Source of the DNA: Salticus scenicus
Taxonomy: Eukaryota; Arthropoda; Arachnida; Araneae; Salticidae
DNA: 64,000 nucleotides
NCBI GenBank assembly: GCA_963930645.1
Contig: OZ005661.1
Location: forward strand, 193,911,532 to 193,975,531
Reading direction: 5' to 3'
Part shown: positions 11,540-22,559 of the stretch, in pieces
How the letters are laid out: each line of letters begins with the position of its first letter
Position numbering within the stretch: the first letter of the stretch is position 1
Made by a program: the position numbers and the translations under genes
The notes under the pieces: generated by a model
What the model was told of the DNA's origin: nothing
The model's database searches: none
Seen by the model: the letters and a program-made list of their open reading frames with translations, nothing else

Positions 11540-11615
11540 CCCGCATCGGGATTCAAAACCGAGACCGGGGAATCCAGAAGGCAGGGCCCTACCGACCGAA
11601 CCACCAGACCGGCAA
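11540..11615 (-). repeat. tRNA-derived SINE head
   Basis: On the minus strand an A-box-like GGTGGTTCGGTCGGTAGGG (about 11587-11605) is followed about 30 nt later by a B-box-like GGTTTTGAATCCCG (11547-11560). The spacing and GC content suit an internal RNA polymerase III promoter of a tRNA-derived SINE. The segment does not fold into a full tRNA, so I do not call a tRNA gene. Confidence 0.55.
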
Positions 11616-12485
11616 ATAAAAGTCCTTGCAACGTAAAGTGGGAACAACACAGGAAAAAAACCAATATGGCGGTAATGAAAGCTAGCACATGTTATTGTGA
11701 GTAAGCAGTTTCGTCAAATATTTGAGAGTTCACAATTCCTGAAAAATCACGTGATCGCTTGGCAAAATGGTTGTCAAAAACAATGACATTAACCCCGAGG
11801 ATGTGTGAATCGTCAAAATTGAGTATATTATTTCTGAGAGTGTGTAAATTATAAAATAACTTTAAAAATAACTTTTTTTTTTTAAATTACGCTTCTCTTT
11901 ACCATATATAATCGAATAAGTATAATAATCTTACTTTCTTTTACATACATAAGAATAAAATAAATATTGAATTCGTACATTCTTTGACTTTTACTTTTCA
12001 ATGGATTTAGACTTTTAAAGTTGTCCTGAAAAGGATTCGACCATTTGTAGAAAATGTCTGTCCATCTGTGTGCGTATATTTTATAGAAATTGTGTATCTT
12101 ACGACAAAATGATTTTTACATTTGGTATGATCTTGATTTAAATTAGTGTTATTTAATTTTTAGGATAATTCGCCGGCTAGATATTATTGTTTTGCTGCAA
12201 TTCTGTCAATTTGAACAAATGCTATATTTATACTTCTCTATTATATTGCATAAAAAAACGTGATATGTAGCAAGGACATTATAAAACACTATTTTGGTAA
12301 TTTTGTTTCACATGGGTGTACCGTATAGCATGTACCGTATTTAGCATGTACCGTATAGCATGAATATTTAGCTTAAAGCATACATTAATTACCATATCTC
12401 AATGAGGGATTTATTTCAAATCCCGAATAGTTTTCCTGGAAATTATAAAGTATTATTAGTAAAGCGCATCCACTAATAACAAATA
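11616..12485. other. No gene recognised
   Basis: AT-rich. A short repeat TAGCATGTACCGTAT occurs twice at about 12322-12360. No coding signal was seen. Confidence 0.45.
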
Positions 12486-13314
12486 ACTAGTGTGTTGTGG
12501 ATACCACACGACTTTCTTTTTTACTTTCCTATATAAATTTACTCAGTAAAAATAATTTATTAAAATCATTATTTAAAAAAATTACCTTCCATGATAATGC
12601 ACACGGTTTCCATATTAGAGAAGTAGTATAACTCTAAATATCCAAAAAAAAGTTGAATTTATTCTCAATATTACATTTTTTAACTTTTTAACTTTTTTTT
12701 TAATGAAAAAAAATCGATAACTTTATTTTAAATTATCGCAGATCAAAGGTTCAACTACTCGTTTTAAAGGTATTGGGGTATTGGCGAGCTCTTTTGAAAT
12801 ATACCCAGCATGAAAATTTACTCCCCTCGAGGGGGTACGTGACCACCATGGGGGGTGGGAGGCGAGGCTCCTACATACACAAAATTTTATTCCCAGTTGA
12901 CTATCTCTATTACACAAAATATATATTCGTTTCATTTGGTTTAGTGCAGTCTATAGATGTTAAACTCTACTTACCTGCAATTTCCCCCATAGACGTAATG
13001 TATTTGAATACCTTTGAGTGTCCCTGTACACGAATCATTGGCTTCATCTCAACGAAAAGCTTAGTGTAGCATCCCTATATGATACACATTTAGCATACCG
13101 AGTTTGGAATTTCTACTACTATTTGTTCTTGAGATATGCTGATAACAGACACACAGCACACAGAAAGCAGACACACACAGAGACCATTCTCTAAAAACAT
13201 GATTTTCGTATTCAGAGGACCTCAGAACATGTAAATATATAACAAAAACTCACGTTCGAATATTTGACCCTAAAACAATACTTTCTCGACCCTATGGGTA
13301 AGAGAAAGTAAAAA
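12486..13314 (+). mobile_element. Family H element, full-length copy 1 (829 bp)
   Basis: It starts CTAGTGTGTTGTGG with a 5' hairpin TGTGG-ATA-CCACA, followed by ACTTTCTT. It ends with a 3' hairpin (13280-13309; ACTTTCTCGACCC pairing with GGGTAAGAGAAAGT) and AAAAA. Inside are TCGATAAC, a CCCCTCGAGGGGG block, a GAGATATGCTGATAACAGACACAC segment and a TCAGAACATGTAAAT box. It has no coding capacity. The combination of a subterminal inverted repeat, an internal microsatellite and a 3' hairpin resembles Helentron-associated non-autonomous elements; that assignment is inference. Confidence 0.7.
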
Positions 13315-13411
13315 TCATTAGGACATGGAAAGATTTTGTTCATTTATTAAATGAACATCAGTAACTAAATTTTCACATATAATGAAACCCGTTTATTTTT
13401 AAAAATATAGT

Positions 13412-14450
13412 CTGGTGTGCCACTTTCACGACTTTCTGTTATCCTGCCTTTCAATACTACAAAGACAAATTTCAGATTAATAGGTTAGATAATAAGTACT
13501 GTATATAAATGTATGTTAAAAATAATTCAAATTAAACTTATTAATTGTTTTGTTTAACATATAATTCGGTATGAGAGGGACTATCGTCTCCTTCAACCCC
13601 TTGTTAAATCTTATTACTTAAATTTATACAGAATTCAAATCTGTCGTTAAATTTAAAAGTATCTTCTTTTAAATTTGTCATTGACAATCCATTTTTTCAA
13701 GTAGTAAACTTCTTATAAACTTCAAAGTATGACATTTGTTTAGAATGGAATTATTTGTGTTTAAGATACGCTGATAACAATTATAAATAAAGGTCAACCT
13801 TTACAAACTTAAGTATTCAGGGAACCTCAAAACGTATAATTATACAAAAAGTAAGTTAAAAAAAATATAACTTAAAAAGAAAAAAAAAAAAAACTTTATT
13901 TACTGTATGTATAAAAGGAATTCATTTTAATTCCTCAGCAGTTTTTCTGCAATTTCCAAGTATAGTCCCACGATATTCTAGTTCTTTCGGGTAGCCCTGT
14001 AAACGAATGTTGAATGATTTTTATATCACATTATTCATGAAACGTGATTTTATCTAAATAAAAAAAAAATAATAATAAAAATAAAAATAAAAAAAGTTCA
14101 TTTTATTTTGTTTAGTACAGCCTATAACTGTTAAACTGTTCCTTCCAAAAATTTCGTCCTTAGACGTAATGTATTTGAATTATCTTGGATGTCCCTGTAT
14201 AATTGCTTGATCTGATAGAAAAGTTTAGTGTATCATGCTTATATGATGCAGATTTAGACTACCAGGTTTGGATTCCTGCTACTTTTTCATTTTTTTTGAG
14301 GTATTCTGATAAAAGTCACACATACAGACCGCTGAAAATGTGTTTTTCGGATTCATGGAACCTAAAAACGTGCATTATCAAAACCTTACTTCGGAAAATT
14401 TGATCCTATAATAATTTCTTTACCATATATAAAGGTACGAGAAAGTAATA
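13412..14450 (+). mobile_element. Family H element, full-length diverged copy 2 (about 1.04 kb)
   Basis: It begins CTGGTGTGCCACTTTCACGA followed by CTTTCTGTTATCC, and ends with ATTTCTTTACC ... GGTACGAGAAAGTAA at 14412-14450. The middle includes the same TAGACGTAATGTATTTGAAT and TCCCTGTA words as copy 1 and a GAGGTATTCTGATAAAAGTCACAC segment. An internal stretch at 13760-13860 looks like a second, older 3' portion, so this copy may be composite. Confidence 0.6.
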
Positions 14451-15312
14451 ATTGAACTGATTGCATAATAAAATTATTTTAATTAAAGGAATTTTATTAT
14501 AAAGTATATTGGTATTCAAAATACATGAGGCTGCAATTTGTTGTAGTACATTAAATGTTGTACAGTGAGTAGCATCATTATACAATGAATGTTATACAGT
14601 GAATTTTAAATTAAAGTAAAAATCAGGTGAATTTTTCTTTTTTACATTATTTAATTATCTTAAGATTTACTGTTAATCGATTACCTGCTGTTAAAATACA
14701 CTTTCTTTGCATTTAATAAATGCCTTTTATAACAACATATCTTTTTAAAAATATTTGTAATATTCTTTCAAGCGCCTTAGATATTTATAATTTATTCTTT
14801 ATTCTTTATCTTTTTTTTTTTCTTTCAGTGGTAATTGGTTTTTAATGGAATAAATTATTACGTTTATCAATATATCTTCCTAAAATAAGAACAATTTAAC
14901 ATTTTCTTTCTTCTGCTGAAAAAGTTTTTAAAATTACATAGTTTCTTGAATTCTATAAAAGAGGAATTTTTCTTTCTTTTTTTTTTTTTTTCAATCAATA
15001 AACTTAAAAGAAATTCACAATTCTTCAAAATTGGCTCTTAAAGATATTGTCTGTATTGTTTAAATATTAAAAACCTTTTAATATTTTTTTATTTTTATAT
15101 CAAAAACCTAATTTGAATAAAAACTAATTTAAATAAAAGCTTTTATTTTTATTAAGTTAAAGAAGAATAAAAAGTAACAAAATAAAATAATGGCGAGTAT
15201 ATGCAGTTTTTTGCTTTTTATGAAAGTTAGAATATTCTTTAGCAAGATTTCTTTACTAAATTAAATTTCATGATAAATAAAATCGGAAGCTTTTAAATAA
15301 AAATATCTGTTC
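14451..15312. other. No gene recognised
   Basis: AT-rich spacer up to the target site of the gypsy element. Nothing identifiable apart from T runs at about 14811-14822 and 14977-14991. Confidence 0.5.
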
Positions 15313-15317
15313 GTACG
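15313..15317. repeat. Target-site duplication of the gypsy element, left copy
   Basis: GTACG abuts the left LTR. The same five bases follow the right LTR at 21724-21728. Confidence 0.8.
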
Positions 15318-15578
15318 TTTAATGTTTTGTAGACAGGAGAAGATTTATAAGCCATAACTAGGATATGACGAGGCGTTTCATTTTAAACACACAAAATTTA
15401 ATAGATGACAATTACACATGAAAAATACAAGTAACATGAAGGACTACATTTTTAAGACTGCGATCTGTTCTAGCAGAGATAAACGTAAAATGAATGAACA
15501 GATCATTGATTGGACGTGACGTCACTTACCAACAGTCCAATAGATTAAATCAGGAATACAATGACGAAATACACCACA
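15318..15578 (-). repeat. 3' LTR of the gypsy element
   Basis: 261 bp. In element orientation it starts TGTGGTGTATTTCG and ends CAAAACATTAAA. The 3' end is set by the adjacent GTACG target duplication rather than by a terminal CA; a TG...CA call would drop the last five bases but would leave no matching duplication. Confidence 0.9.
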
Positions 15579-15592
15579 TTTCTCCTCCCCTT
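15579..15592 (-). other. Polypurine tract
   Basis: AAGGGGAGGAGAAA on the element strand directly precedes the 3' LTR. This is the expected primer for plus-strand DNA synthesis. It overlaps the stop codon of the polyprotein (TAA at 15591-15593). Confidence 0.85.
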
Positions 15593-18500
15593 AATTCTGT
15601 ATACCATACCTGATGGGAGGTTTTCTTACTCTAGATGATCGTCTTACAACCTGTTCAGAAAAAGACAAATTAGTGTTTTTAAGTTTTGAATGTTCACATT
15701 TTAGTTCATTTTTATTTAGAGTACTGTTGATATTTTTATCACAGTCAATTTCTCCAGGCTTTGTAGACACAGATCTACTGTCGGTTGGTACTGGATCTGA
15801 TGTAGTGGAAGGATTGGTTGGCAATGGATCTGGTGTACTGACAGGATCGGTTGGCGCTGGATCTGGTATCATGGCAGGCCTCCTACCAGACTTAGATTCT
15901 CCATTGCTTTGTAGGTGTGGACTATTGCTATCGGGAACCATGGAAATATTTGCACCAGGACTTGTAGCTTCCTCCACTTGTACTCTGGAACCTACACTTT
16001 TCAGTTGATCAACGTGTCTTTTCCATACACATGAACCTACTTGAATTTTGTAATGTAGTTTACCTAGTCTGGCAATTACTTTACCTATTTTCCATTTATC
16101 TCCTGATGTATAATTGCGTACTGCAACTTTTTCATTTATTTGGAATTCTCTTATCTTTTTCTTGTTAAAAACATTTTTATGTTGTTTGTTTTCAACGTAA
16201 TTTTTAACATTTGGTACAAGCAAATCTAATTTTGATCTGATATTTCTTTTCAGAAATAATGATGCGGGACTCTCCCCTGTTGTAATATGAGGCATTATTC
16301 GGTATTGGAATAAAAATTCGTTTAACTTAAATTGGAGATTTCCGGGTTCTGAACTTAAGGATTTCAATCCTTTTTTAATAATTTGGACATATCTTTCGGC
16401 TTGACCATTTGTAGAGGGATGATATGGTGCAGTTAAACTATGTTTTATGCCTTTACTTTGTAGAAAATGTTCGAATTGTTCTGAAATGAATTGTGGCCCA
16501 TTATCAGACACAAGGGACACAGGATAGCCATATCTGGCAAAAAGCGAAGAAAGACAGTTTATAGTATTCTCAGCAGTAGTATTAGGAACAATGAACACTT
16601 CTGTCCATTTACTGTGGGCATCTACTACGATTAAAAACATTTTCCCCATCATTGGACCAAAAAAGTCTACATGTATTCTGTTCCAAGGTGTTGTAGGCCA
16701 TTCCCAGTGATGATTTTCTATTTTAGGAGGATTATGTTTTAATTTAATACAAACAGAACAGTTATTTGCTAAATTCTCAATGTCTTTATCAATCCCTGGC
16801 CACCATACAAAACTACGTGCCAGTGCTTTCATTTTAACTATGCCAAAATGGCCAAAATGTAAATCTTCCAACACTTTTTGTCTATGAACAGTAGGAATTA
16901 CAACACGATTCCCTTGTAGTATGCAATTATTTAGTATAGAAAAATCTTCTTGTTTATGACCGAAAAGTAAGTAATTTGGCATCTGTGTGCCTGATATTAA
17001 ATGTCGGTACATTTCTTTCAATGTTGGATCTCGCTTAGAACTTGCACATAATATCTTTGTATTTAACGGTAACGATGTGATTTGATGAATAAATAAACAA
17101 TCGGATTCATCAAGGTTACCAATTAAATTTGGCGACAAAGTTGGTGACACTTTTTCTGGTTGTAGCGAATCGGACGACGGCAGCAGTAAGTCTTCACTAC
17201 GTAATGGAAGACGTGATAGAGCATCGGCATTTCCGTGCTCTGCAGATTTTTTATATTTAATATCATAATTAAATGTCTGTAAGTATAATGCGTATCTTTG
17301 CATTCTAGCTGCCGAAAGTACCGGAATACTTTTTACGGGTGAAAATATGGAAACTAGGGGTTTACTATCTGTATACAGTGTAAATCTCCTACCATATAAA
17401 AATTGAAAAAATTTCTTTACACCAAAAATTATTGATAACGCTTCTTTATCTACCTGACTATACCGCTTTTCTGCAGAAGATAAAGTTCTAGAAGCAAAAG
17501 CTATGGGTTTTTCGGAGTTATCTGGCATTGTATGCGAAAGTACTGCCGAAATTCCATAAGGAGAAGCATCAGTGGCTAAAATTAAGGGTAATTTAGGATT
17601 AAAGTGAGTGAGAATCCTTTCGGAAGTAATTTCCTGTTTAATTGCATTAAATGAATTTTCACATTTTTTAGTCCACTGAAAATTTACATTTTTACGTAAT
17701 AATTCATTTAGAGGATAAGCAATCGTAGATAATTTAGGAACAAATCTAGAATAGTAAGATACTAAGCCTAGGAACGCTTTTACTTGAGTTACGTTTTGAG
17801 GTATTGGAGCATTTAAAATAGCAGAAATTTTTTCTTGCGTTTTGTGTATGCCATTTTTATCAATTTTGTAACCGCAGTATGTAATTTCATCATTCATGAA
17901 AAAAGATTTTTCTTTATTTATTTTAAGATTATATTCACGTAACCTTTCTAGCACTTGTTTTAATCGCTCTAAATGTATTTCATCAGTTTCCCCTGAGATA
18001 CATATATCGTCAATAAAAACTGAAATACCCTCTATACCTTTTAAAATTTGTTCTATAGTTCTCTGCCATATTGCTGGCGAACTGGCAATTCCGTATGGTA
18101 ATCGCGTAAATTTAAATAAGCCTTTAGGAGTGTTAATAGTAAGTAGTTCTTGTGAATTTTCCTCTACCGGTAAATGCAAGTATGCTTGGTTTAAATCAAT
18201 TTTTGTAAAATGTAATCCACCCCCTAAAGTTGCTAATATATCCTCAATTTTTGGTAGCGGGTATTTGTCAACCTTTAAAAATTTATTTACCGTGACTTTA
18301 AAATCGCCGCATAAACGAATTTTCCCATTAGGTTTTACCACCGGAACAATAGGTGTTGCCCATTTACTAGTACTAACAGCTTTTATTATCCCTTCATTTT
18401 CTAATCTTTCCAATTCTTCATTTACCGCATTCCTTAATGCATACGTAACTGTTCTCGATTTACAAAATATTGGTGATGAGTCTTTCTCTAAATGTAATTC

Positions 18501-19802
18501 AGCTTTAACATTTTTAATTTCACCTACGTTATTTGTAAATAAATCCGGAAATTTATTCAGTAAATTATTTAAATTATCCGAGATTTGTACTTTGTTTACC
18601 GGAACAGTTTGTAAATTGTTTGGGAATATATTAAATGTAGTTATCCAATCCCTACCTAGCAATAAAGGAAAATTGTCTTTTTTAACTAAATATAACTTAA
18701 CATTCCTAGTTTTGTTTTCGTAAGTTACATTTACTCTAACAAATCCCTCGGGCTGAAAAATTTCTCCCGTGGCTGTCTTTAATTGTACATCAGCAGGAAA
18801 CATTTTATGTTCTGGAAATAATCTCCGAAAACGATTTATCGGTACGGCGGAAATCGCCGATCCTGTATCAAGCTCCATTTCTGCTTTAGCACTATTTTCT
18901 ATCAAAACCCAAATTTTTATAGGTTTAGTGCCTTCAGATTGTAATGACAAAATGTCTACAGTATCAAGAACATTTACATTTTTCTTTTGAGTAACATTGT
19001 TTTGTGCGTTCCGACACACTTTACTCAAATGACCACGTTTTTTACAAAAATTGCAAACTGCATTAATAAATTTACAAACATTTGCTAAATGAGAGCTATT
19101 TCCACAACGATAACAATAAGTTTTACTTTTATTTGCACTCGCAGTTTTGTTCACATTTTGTTTACTTAAGTTATTTTGAGAATAATTTTGTTTTGGTTTC
19201 CTAACACTAACAGAAACTTTATTCAAATTCAAATTTTTATTTTGTAATTCTATCATGTCATTTTCAGTACTTTGCATAGTTACGGCTTGTTCTACTGCTT
19301 TTTCAAATGTTAAATCTTCAACCTGAGACATTAATTTGCTTTGGATTGTTTCATTTTTTAATCCGCGTAAAAATTGTTCTAACAAATTTTCTGACAGCGA
19401 TTCGCCTGTAAACGCGCAATGTGTTGTAAGTTTCTTTAAACGAACACTAAAATCCTGCACAGATTCGTTATCTCCTTGACAACATTTTCTAAATTTAATC
19501 CGTTCACTGATTTTGTTTGGAATTTTACATAGATGTTTTGTTAAGACATTTACTAATTCAGTGTAAGTTTTTGATTCAGGGAGATCTGGGAACAGTAAAT
19601 TAGTAAGTAAATTATATAATTTCGGGCCTATAAAAGTTATTAAAGCACTAACTTTTTTTTCATCCTTAATATCAAACAAAATAAAATTCTGTTCCAGTCT
19701 CCTTACATAAATCTCAAAAGATTCAATCGAATCATTGAATTCTTTAAAATTTTGGAACATTTTTAATGAAAATATACTAGTTCTAACAATAAAAACATGC
19801 AA
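15591..19802 (-). CDS. Ty3/gypsy gag-pol polyprotein (1403 aa)
   Basis: One uninterrupted frame. Gag spans about residues 15-225 and ends in two CCHC zinc knuckles (C-x2-C-x4-H-x4-C at 230-243 and 250-263). The aspartic protease has D-T-G at 312-314 and L-L-G-R-D at 381-385. Reverse transcriptase spans about 470-650, with a D in T-K-I-D-L at 536 and the F-I-D-D active site at 597-600. RNase H shows T-D-A-S (744-747), E787, T-D-S (811-813) and the H-G-N-A-D-A-L segment (856-862). Integrase has H-x2-H and C-x2-C (982-1018), then D1046, D1100 and E1136, the D,D35E triad. The C-terminus holds a proline/threonine-rich DPxPT tract (about 1313-1340) and a basic end. M15 (19760) is an alternative start that lies closer to the Gag homology. 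All visible catalytic residues are present, so the protein may be functional. Confidence 0.95.
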   Translation of the reverse strand: MHVFIVRTSIFSLKMFQNFKEFNDSIESFEIYVRRLEQNFILFDIKDEKKVSALITFIGPKLYNLLTNLLFPDLPESKTYTELVNVLTKHLCKIPNKISERIKFRKCCQGDNESVQDFSVRLKKLTTHCAFTGESLSENLLEQFLRGLKNETIQSKLMSQVEDLTFEKAVEQAVTMQSTENDMIELQNKNLNLNKVSVSVRKPKQNYSQNNLSKQNVNKTASANKSKTYCYRCGNSSHLANVCKFINAVCNFCKKRGHLSKVCRNAQNNVTQKKNVNVLDTVDILSLQSEGTKPIKIWVLIENSAKAEMELDTGSAISAVPINRFRRLFPEHKMFPADVQLKTATGEIFQPEGFVRVNVTYENKTRNVKLYLVKKDNFPLLLGRDWITTFNIFPNNLQTVPVNKVQISDNLNNLLNKFPDLFTNNVGEIKNVKAELHLEKDSSPIFCKSRTVTYALRNAVNEELERLENEGIIKAVSTSKWATPIVPVVKPNGKIRLCGDFKVTVNKFLKVDKYPLPKIEDILATLGGGLHFTKIDLNQAYLHLPVEENSQELLTINTPKGLFKFTRLPYGIASSPAIWQRTIEQILKGIEGISVFIDDICISGETDEIHLERLKQVLERLREYNLKINKEKSFFMNDEITYCGYKIDKNGIHKTQEKISAILNAPIPQNVTQVKAFLGLVSYYSRFVPKLSTIAYPLNELLRKNVNFQWTKKCENSFNAIKQEITSERILTHFNPKLPLILATDASPYGISAVLSHTMPDNSEKPIAFASRTLSSAEKRYSQVDKEALSIIFGVKKFFQFLYGRRFTLYTDSKPLVSIFSPVKSIPVLSAARMQRYALYLQTFNYDIKYKKSAEHGNADALSRLPLRSEDLLLPSSDSLQPEKVSPTLSPNLIGNLDESDCLFIHQITSLPLNTKILCASSKRDPTLKEMYRHLISGTQMPNYLLFGHKQEDFSILNNCILQGNRVVIPTVHRQKVLEDLHFGHFGIVKMKALARSFVWWPGIDKDIENLANNCSVCIKLKHNPPKIENHHWEWPTTPWNRIHVDFFGPMMGKMFLIVVDAHSKWTEVFIVPNTTAENTINCLSSLFARYGYPVSLVSDNGPQFISEQFEHFLQSKGIKHSLTAPYHPSTNGQAERYVQIIKKGLKSLSSEPGNLQFKLNEFLFQYRIMPHITTGESPASLFLKRNIRSKLDLLVPNVKNYVENKQHKNVFNKKKIREFQINEKVAVRNYTSGDKWKIGKVIARLGKLHYKIQVGSCVWKRHVDQLKSVGSRVQVEEATSPGANISMVPDSNSPHLQSNGESKSGRRPAMIPDPAPTDPVSTPDPLPTNPSTTSDPVPTDSRSVSTKPGEIDCDKNINSTLNKNELKCEHSKLKNTNLSFSEQVVRRSSRVRKPPIRYGIQN

Positions 19803-19826
19803 TCTAATAAAAGAACAGAAAGAAAA

Positions 19827-20948
19827 CTAGTATGTTGTGGCCACCACAAGACTTTCTTCTATATTTTCCTATACATATTCAATCAGTAACAATATTTAAA
19901 AAAAAAAAAGATTTTTTTTCCTTTTTTTTTTTTTTTTGTGAAAATTAATACATATTCAATCACTAACAATATTTAAAAAAAAAAAAAAAAAATAGAATTT
20001 TTTTCTAAGTTCTTTTTTTTTTTTTTTTTTGGTTAAAAGTAAAAAAAATCGATAACTTTGTTTTAAATTATCACAGATTTATAGTTCAACCATTCGTTTT
20101 AAAGGTATTGACGAGACCTTTCGAATCATACCCATCTTCAAAATTTACCCCCACCGGGGGGTACTTCCCCCCCAGGGGGGGAAGCGATGCCCCCCCATGC
20201 ACAAAATTTTTTTCCTAGTTACGTACTACTATTATCAATAATTCATATTAATTTTACAAACACAAGTGTAAAATAACTCTTATTATGCACATTTATACGA
20301 ATTTTTGTCCTATGCTGCCATGTTAAAAATTTAGATAAAATGCTATCACAGCGCCACCTGTTGAGCTATTGATCCCCAAATATAATCAGCAACAGTTTAT
20401 GTCGGGGACCAACTAAATACCAAGTTTGGTAAAATTTCGTTAAAAAAAAAAAAAAAAAAAAAATACGATTATTTTTCTAAGTTTTTTTTTTGTTAAAAGT
20501 AAAAAAAATCGATAACTTTGTTTTAAATTATCACAGATTTATGGTTCAACCATTCGTTTTAAAGGTATTGACGAGATCTTTCGAACGATACCCATCTTCA
20601 AAATTTAACCCCCCCGGGGGGGTACTTCCCCCCCAGGGGGGGAACCGATGCCCCCCCATGCACAATTTTTTTTTCCTAGTTAACTACTACTATCATCAAT
20701 AATTCAAATTCATTTTACAATCACAAGTTTAAAATAACTCTCATTATGCGCATTTATACGGAATTTTGTCCTATGCTGCCATGTTAAAAATTTGCATAAA
20801 ATGCGATTACAGCGCTACCTGTTGAGCTATTGATCCCCAAATCTAATGGGCACCAGTTCATGTCAGGGTGCAACTAAATACCAAGTTTGGTTAAATTTCA
20901 TTCATATGTTCGTGAGATACAGCGTCCACAAAAAAATGATACAGACAC

Positions 20949-20987
<39 letters not shown>

Positions 20988-21136
20988 CACAGACAGACAG
21001 ACAGACAGACATTTTTTAAAAACTATCAATTCGTGTTCAGGACATCCCAAAACGTGTAGATCCGTCAAAAAACGGAGGTCGAAAATTTTCGCGAATCCAA
21101 TACTTTCTCTATATTACATATAGAAGAAAGTAAAAA
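19827..21136 (+). mobile_element. Family H element nested in the gypsy leader (1310 bp)
   Basis: It begins CTAGTATGTTGTGGCCACCA with the hairpin TTGTGG-CCA-CCACAA, followed by ACTTTCTTCTATA. It ends with hairpin ACTTTCTCTATA ... TATAGAAGAAAGT (21102-21131) and AAAAA. The 5' ACTTTCTTCTATA is the exact inverse of the 3' TATAGAAGAAAGT. An internal unit of about 458 bp (20022-20455 and 20478-20905) is duplicated in tandem. Each copy has CCCCCC/GGGGGG blocks, an AGCGCCACCTGTTGAGCTAT-type box and a CCAAGTTTGG segment. A (GACA)n microsatellite follows. It sits 25 bp upstream of the polyprotein ATG. Confidence 0.75.
20941..21012 (+). repeat. (ACAG)n microsatellite inside the family H element
   Basis: About 17 units of ACAG broken by ACAC. 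The same position in other family H copies carries TGTC or TGTG runs, so the block is a structural part of the family. Confidence 0.85.
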
Positions 21137-21448
21137 ATAAAATAAATGTGTAAATACCTTTCTTTTTCTCTTTCCCGAAAAATAAAAAGTCGCAGATTAT
21201 CGCAGACGATAATTACACTCACTGGCGCCTAAATCGTACATGCCCGCCACCAGACAATGATATTAACTGCTGCTGTCTCCGTTCGCATAATGATTCACTT
21301 CGAAATCTCAATTTTCTTTTTGAATAAACACATGTGTAGAAGATATTCCGTTCTTTTTTTTTTATGAACTGCAGATTTCATTTTTAATCATCTTGAAGTA
21401 GATGTTAAAATGTTGAAGAGCAAAACTTCTTTTTGCTTTTTTCCTTTT

Positions 21449-21461
21449 CATCTCGTCGCCA
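21449..21461 (-). other. Primer-binding site of the gypsy element
   Basis: TGGCGACGAGATG on the element strand, one base inside the 5' LTR. It begins TGG, as expected for pairing with a tRNA 3' CCA end. TGGCGAC is complementary to tRNAs ending GTCGCCA, known in arginine-primed gypsy elements; the exact tRNA was not checked. Confidence 0.75.
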
Positions 21462-21462
21462 T

Positions 21463-21723
21463 TTTAATGTTTTGTAGACAGGAGAAGATTTATAAGCCAT
21501 AACTAGGATATGACGAGGCGTTTCATTTTAAACACACAAAATTTAATAGATGACAATTACACATGAAAAATACAAGTAACATGAAGGACTACATTTTTAA
21601 GACTGCGATCTGTTCTAGCAGAGATAAACGTAAAATGAATGAACAGATCATTGATTGGACGTGACGTCACTTACCAACAGTCCAATAGATTAAATCAGGA
21701 ATACAATGACGAAATACACCACA
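21463..21723 (-). repeat. 5' LTR of the gypsy element
   Basis: 261 bp, apparently identical to the LTR at 15318-15578 over its full length. It should contain the promoter; no confident TATA box was assigned. Confidence 0.9.
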
Positions 21724-21728
21724 GTACG
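21724..21728. repeat. Target-site duplication of the gypsy element, right copy
   Basis: GTACG, matching 15313-15317. Confidence 0.8.
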
Positions 21729-22559
21729 GGGATCGGTAAATAAAACAATCGCTTTTAGAATAAGATGTTCGTTTCAAATGGCATAAGAATTCCGATTGAT
21801 TTTTTTTTTTTTTTTTTTTTTTTTAATTATGCGTGTGGCGTAAATTTAGTGTGGCTTAAATGTGTGCCATAAATTTAGTGTGGCTTTAAATTTAGTGTGA
21901 CTTATCATGATATGTTTTCAACAATATTTTTTTACTGATATTTCTTATTTTAGAATTGTATACAGTTATTTAAAACAATACATATATTAAAATAATAAAA
22001 TATATAAAAGAAAACGAGTATGATTTAATATACATATAGAGGTTTTAATAGAGAGGTTTTTCTTTCCTTTTTTTTTTTTTTTTTTTTTTTTACAAGAAGA
22101 TTTTGTATCGAAGATAAGATTTCTACAAATTTATGAAAAATAATTTATAAACAATTTATACAGATTTTAAATTTCTACATTCATCTACACTGCAAAAAAA
22201 AAAAAAAAACTCCTTTGTTGTCCAAAATTTTCTGTAATTTAAAAAAGAAAAATAGTCGTAAATTACTGAAAAATTACGTTGATCAAACGTATTTTTCTGT
22301 CATTACAGAAAATTTCTGGCGCCAAAGAGGACATCTTTTTTTTTTTTTTTTTTTGTTACAGTGTACATTACAAAATTGTTATGACTGGTCATTTGTGCTA
22401 TTATTATGCAAAACACATACTTTTTTATTCATTTTTCAAGAGAACAATTGTAGAAATATGTAAATTAAAAAAAATATATTGAAAGATTTTATTCAGTAAA
22501 ATTTTATTGTTAAATAGAATTATTGGACTTTTTGTAGTGTGCTGTAGATGTCCATTAAC
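21729..22559. other. No gene recognised
   Basis: AT-rich with poly-T tracts at about 21800-21824, 22069-22090 and 22338-22354. The phrase AAATTTAGTGTGGCTTAAAT recurs in short form three times at 21843-21902. No coding signal. Confidence 0.5.

Larger units (their letters stand above)
15318..21723 (-). mobile_element. Complete Ty3/gypsy LTR retrotransposon (6406 bp, about 5.1 kb without the nested insertion)
   Basis: The element lies on the minus strand: 5' LTR at 21463-21723, primer-binding site, leader (invaded by a family H element), one gag-pol frame, polypurine tract, and 3' LTR at 15318-15578. The two 261-bp LTRs appear identical when read side by side and the GTACG duplication is intact, so insertion was recent. 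The pol motifs, including an R-L-C-G-D-F segment and a W-W-P-G motif next to the integrase zinc finger, resemble the arthropod lineage often annotated as K02A2.6-like. There is no env-like frame. Confidence 0.93.

Noticed and set aside
15613..16008. 131-codon plus-strand frame, glycine/valine-rich
   Set aside because: It is the reverse reading of the proline/threonine-rich tail of the gypsy polyprotein.
17896..18723. 275-codon open frame on the plus strand
   Set aside because: It lies antisense within the gypsy reverse transcriptase and protease region; its composition is the reverse reading of that gene.
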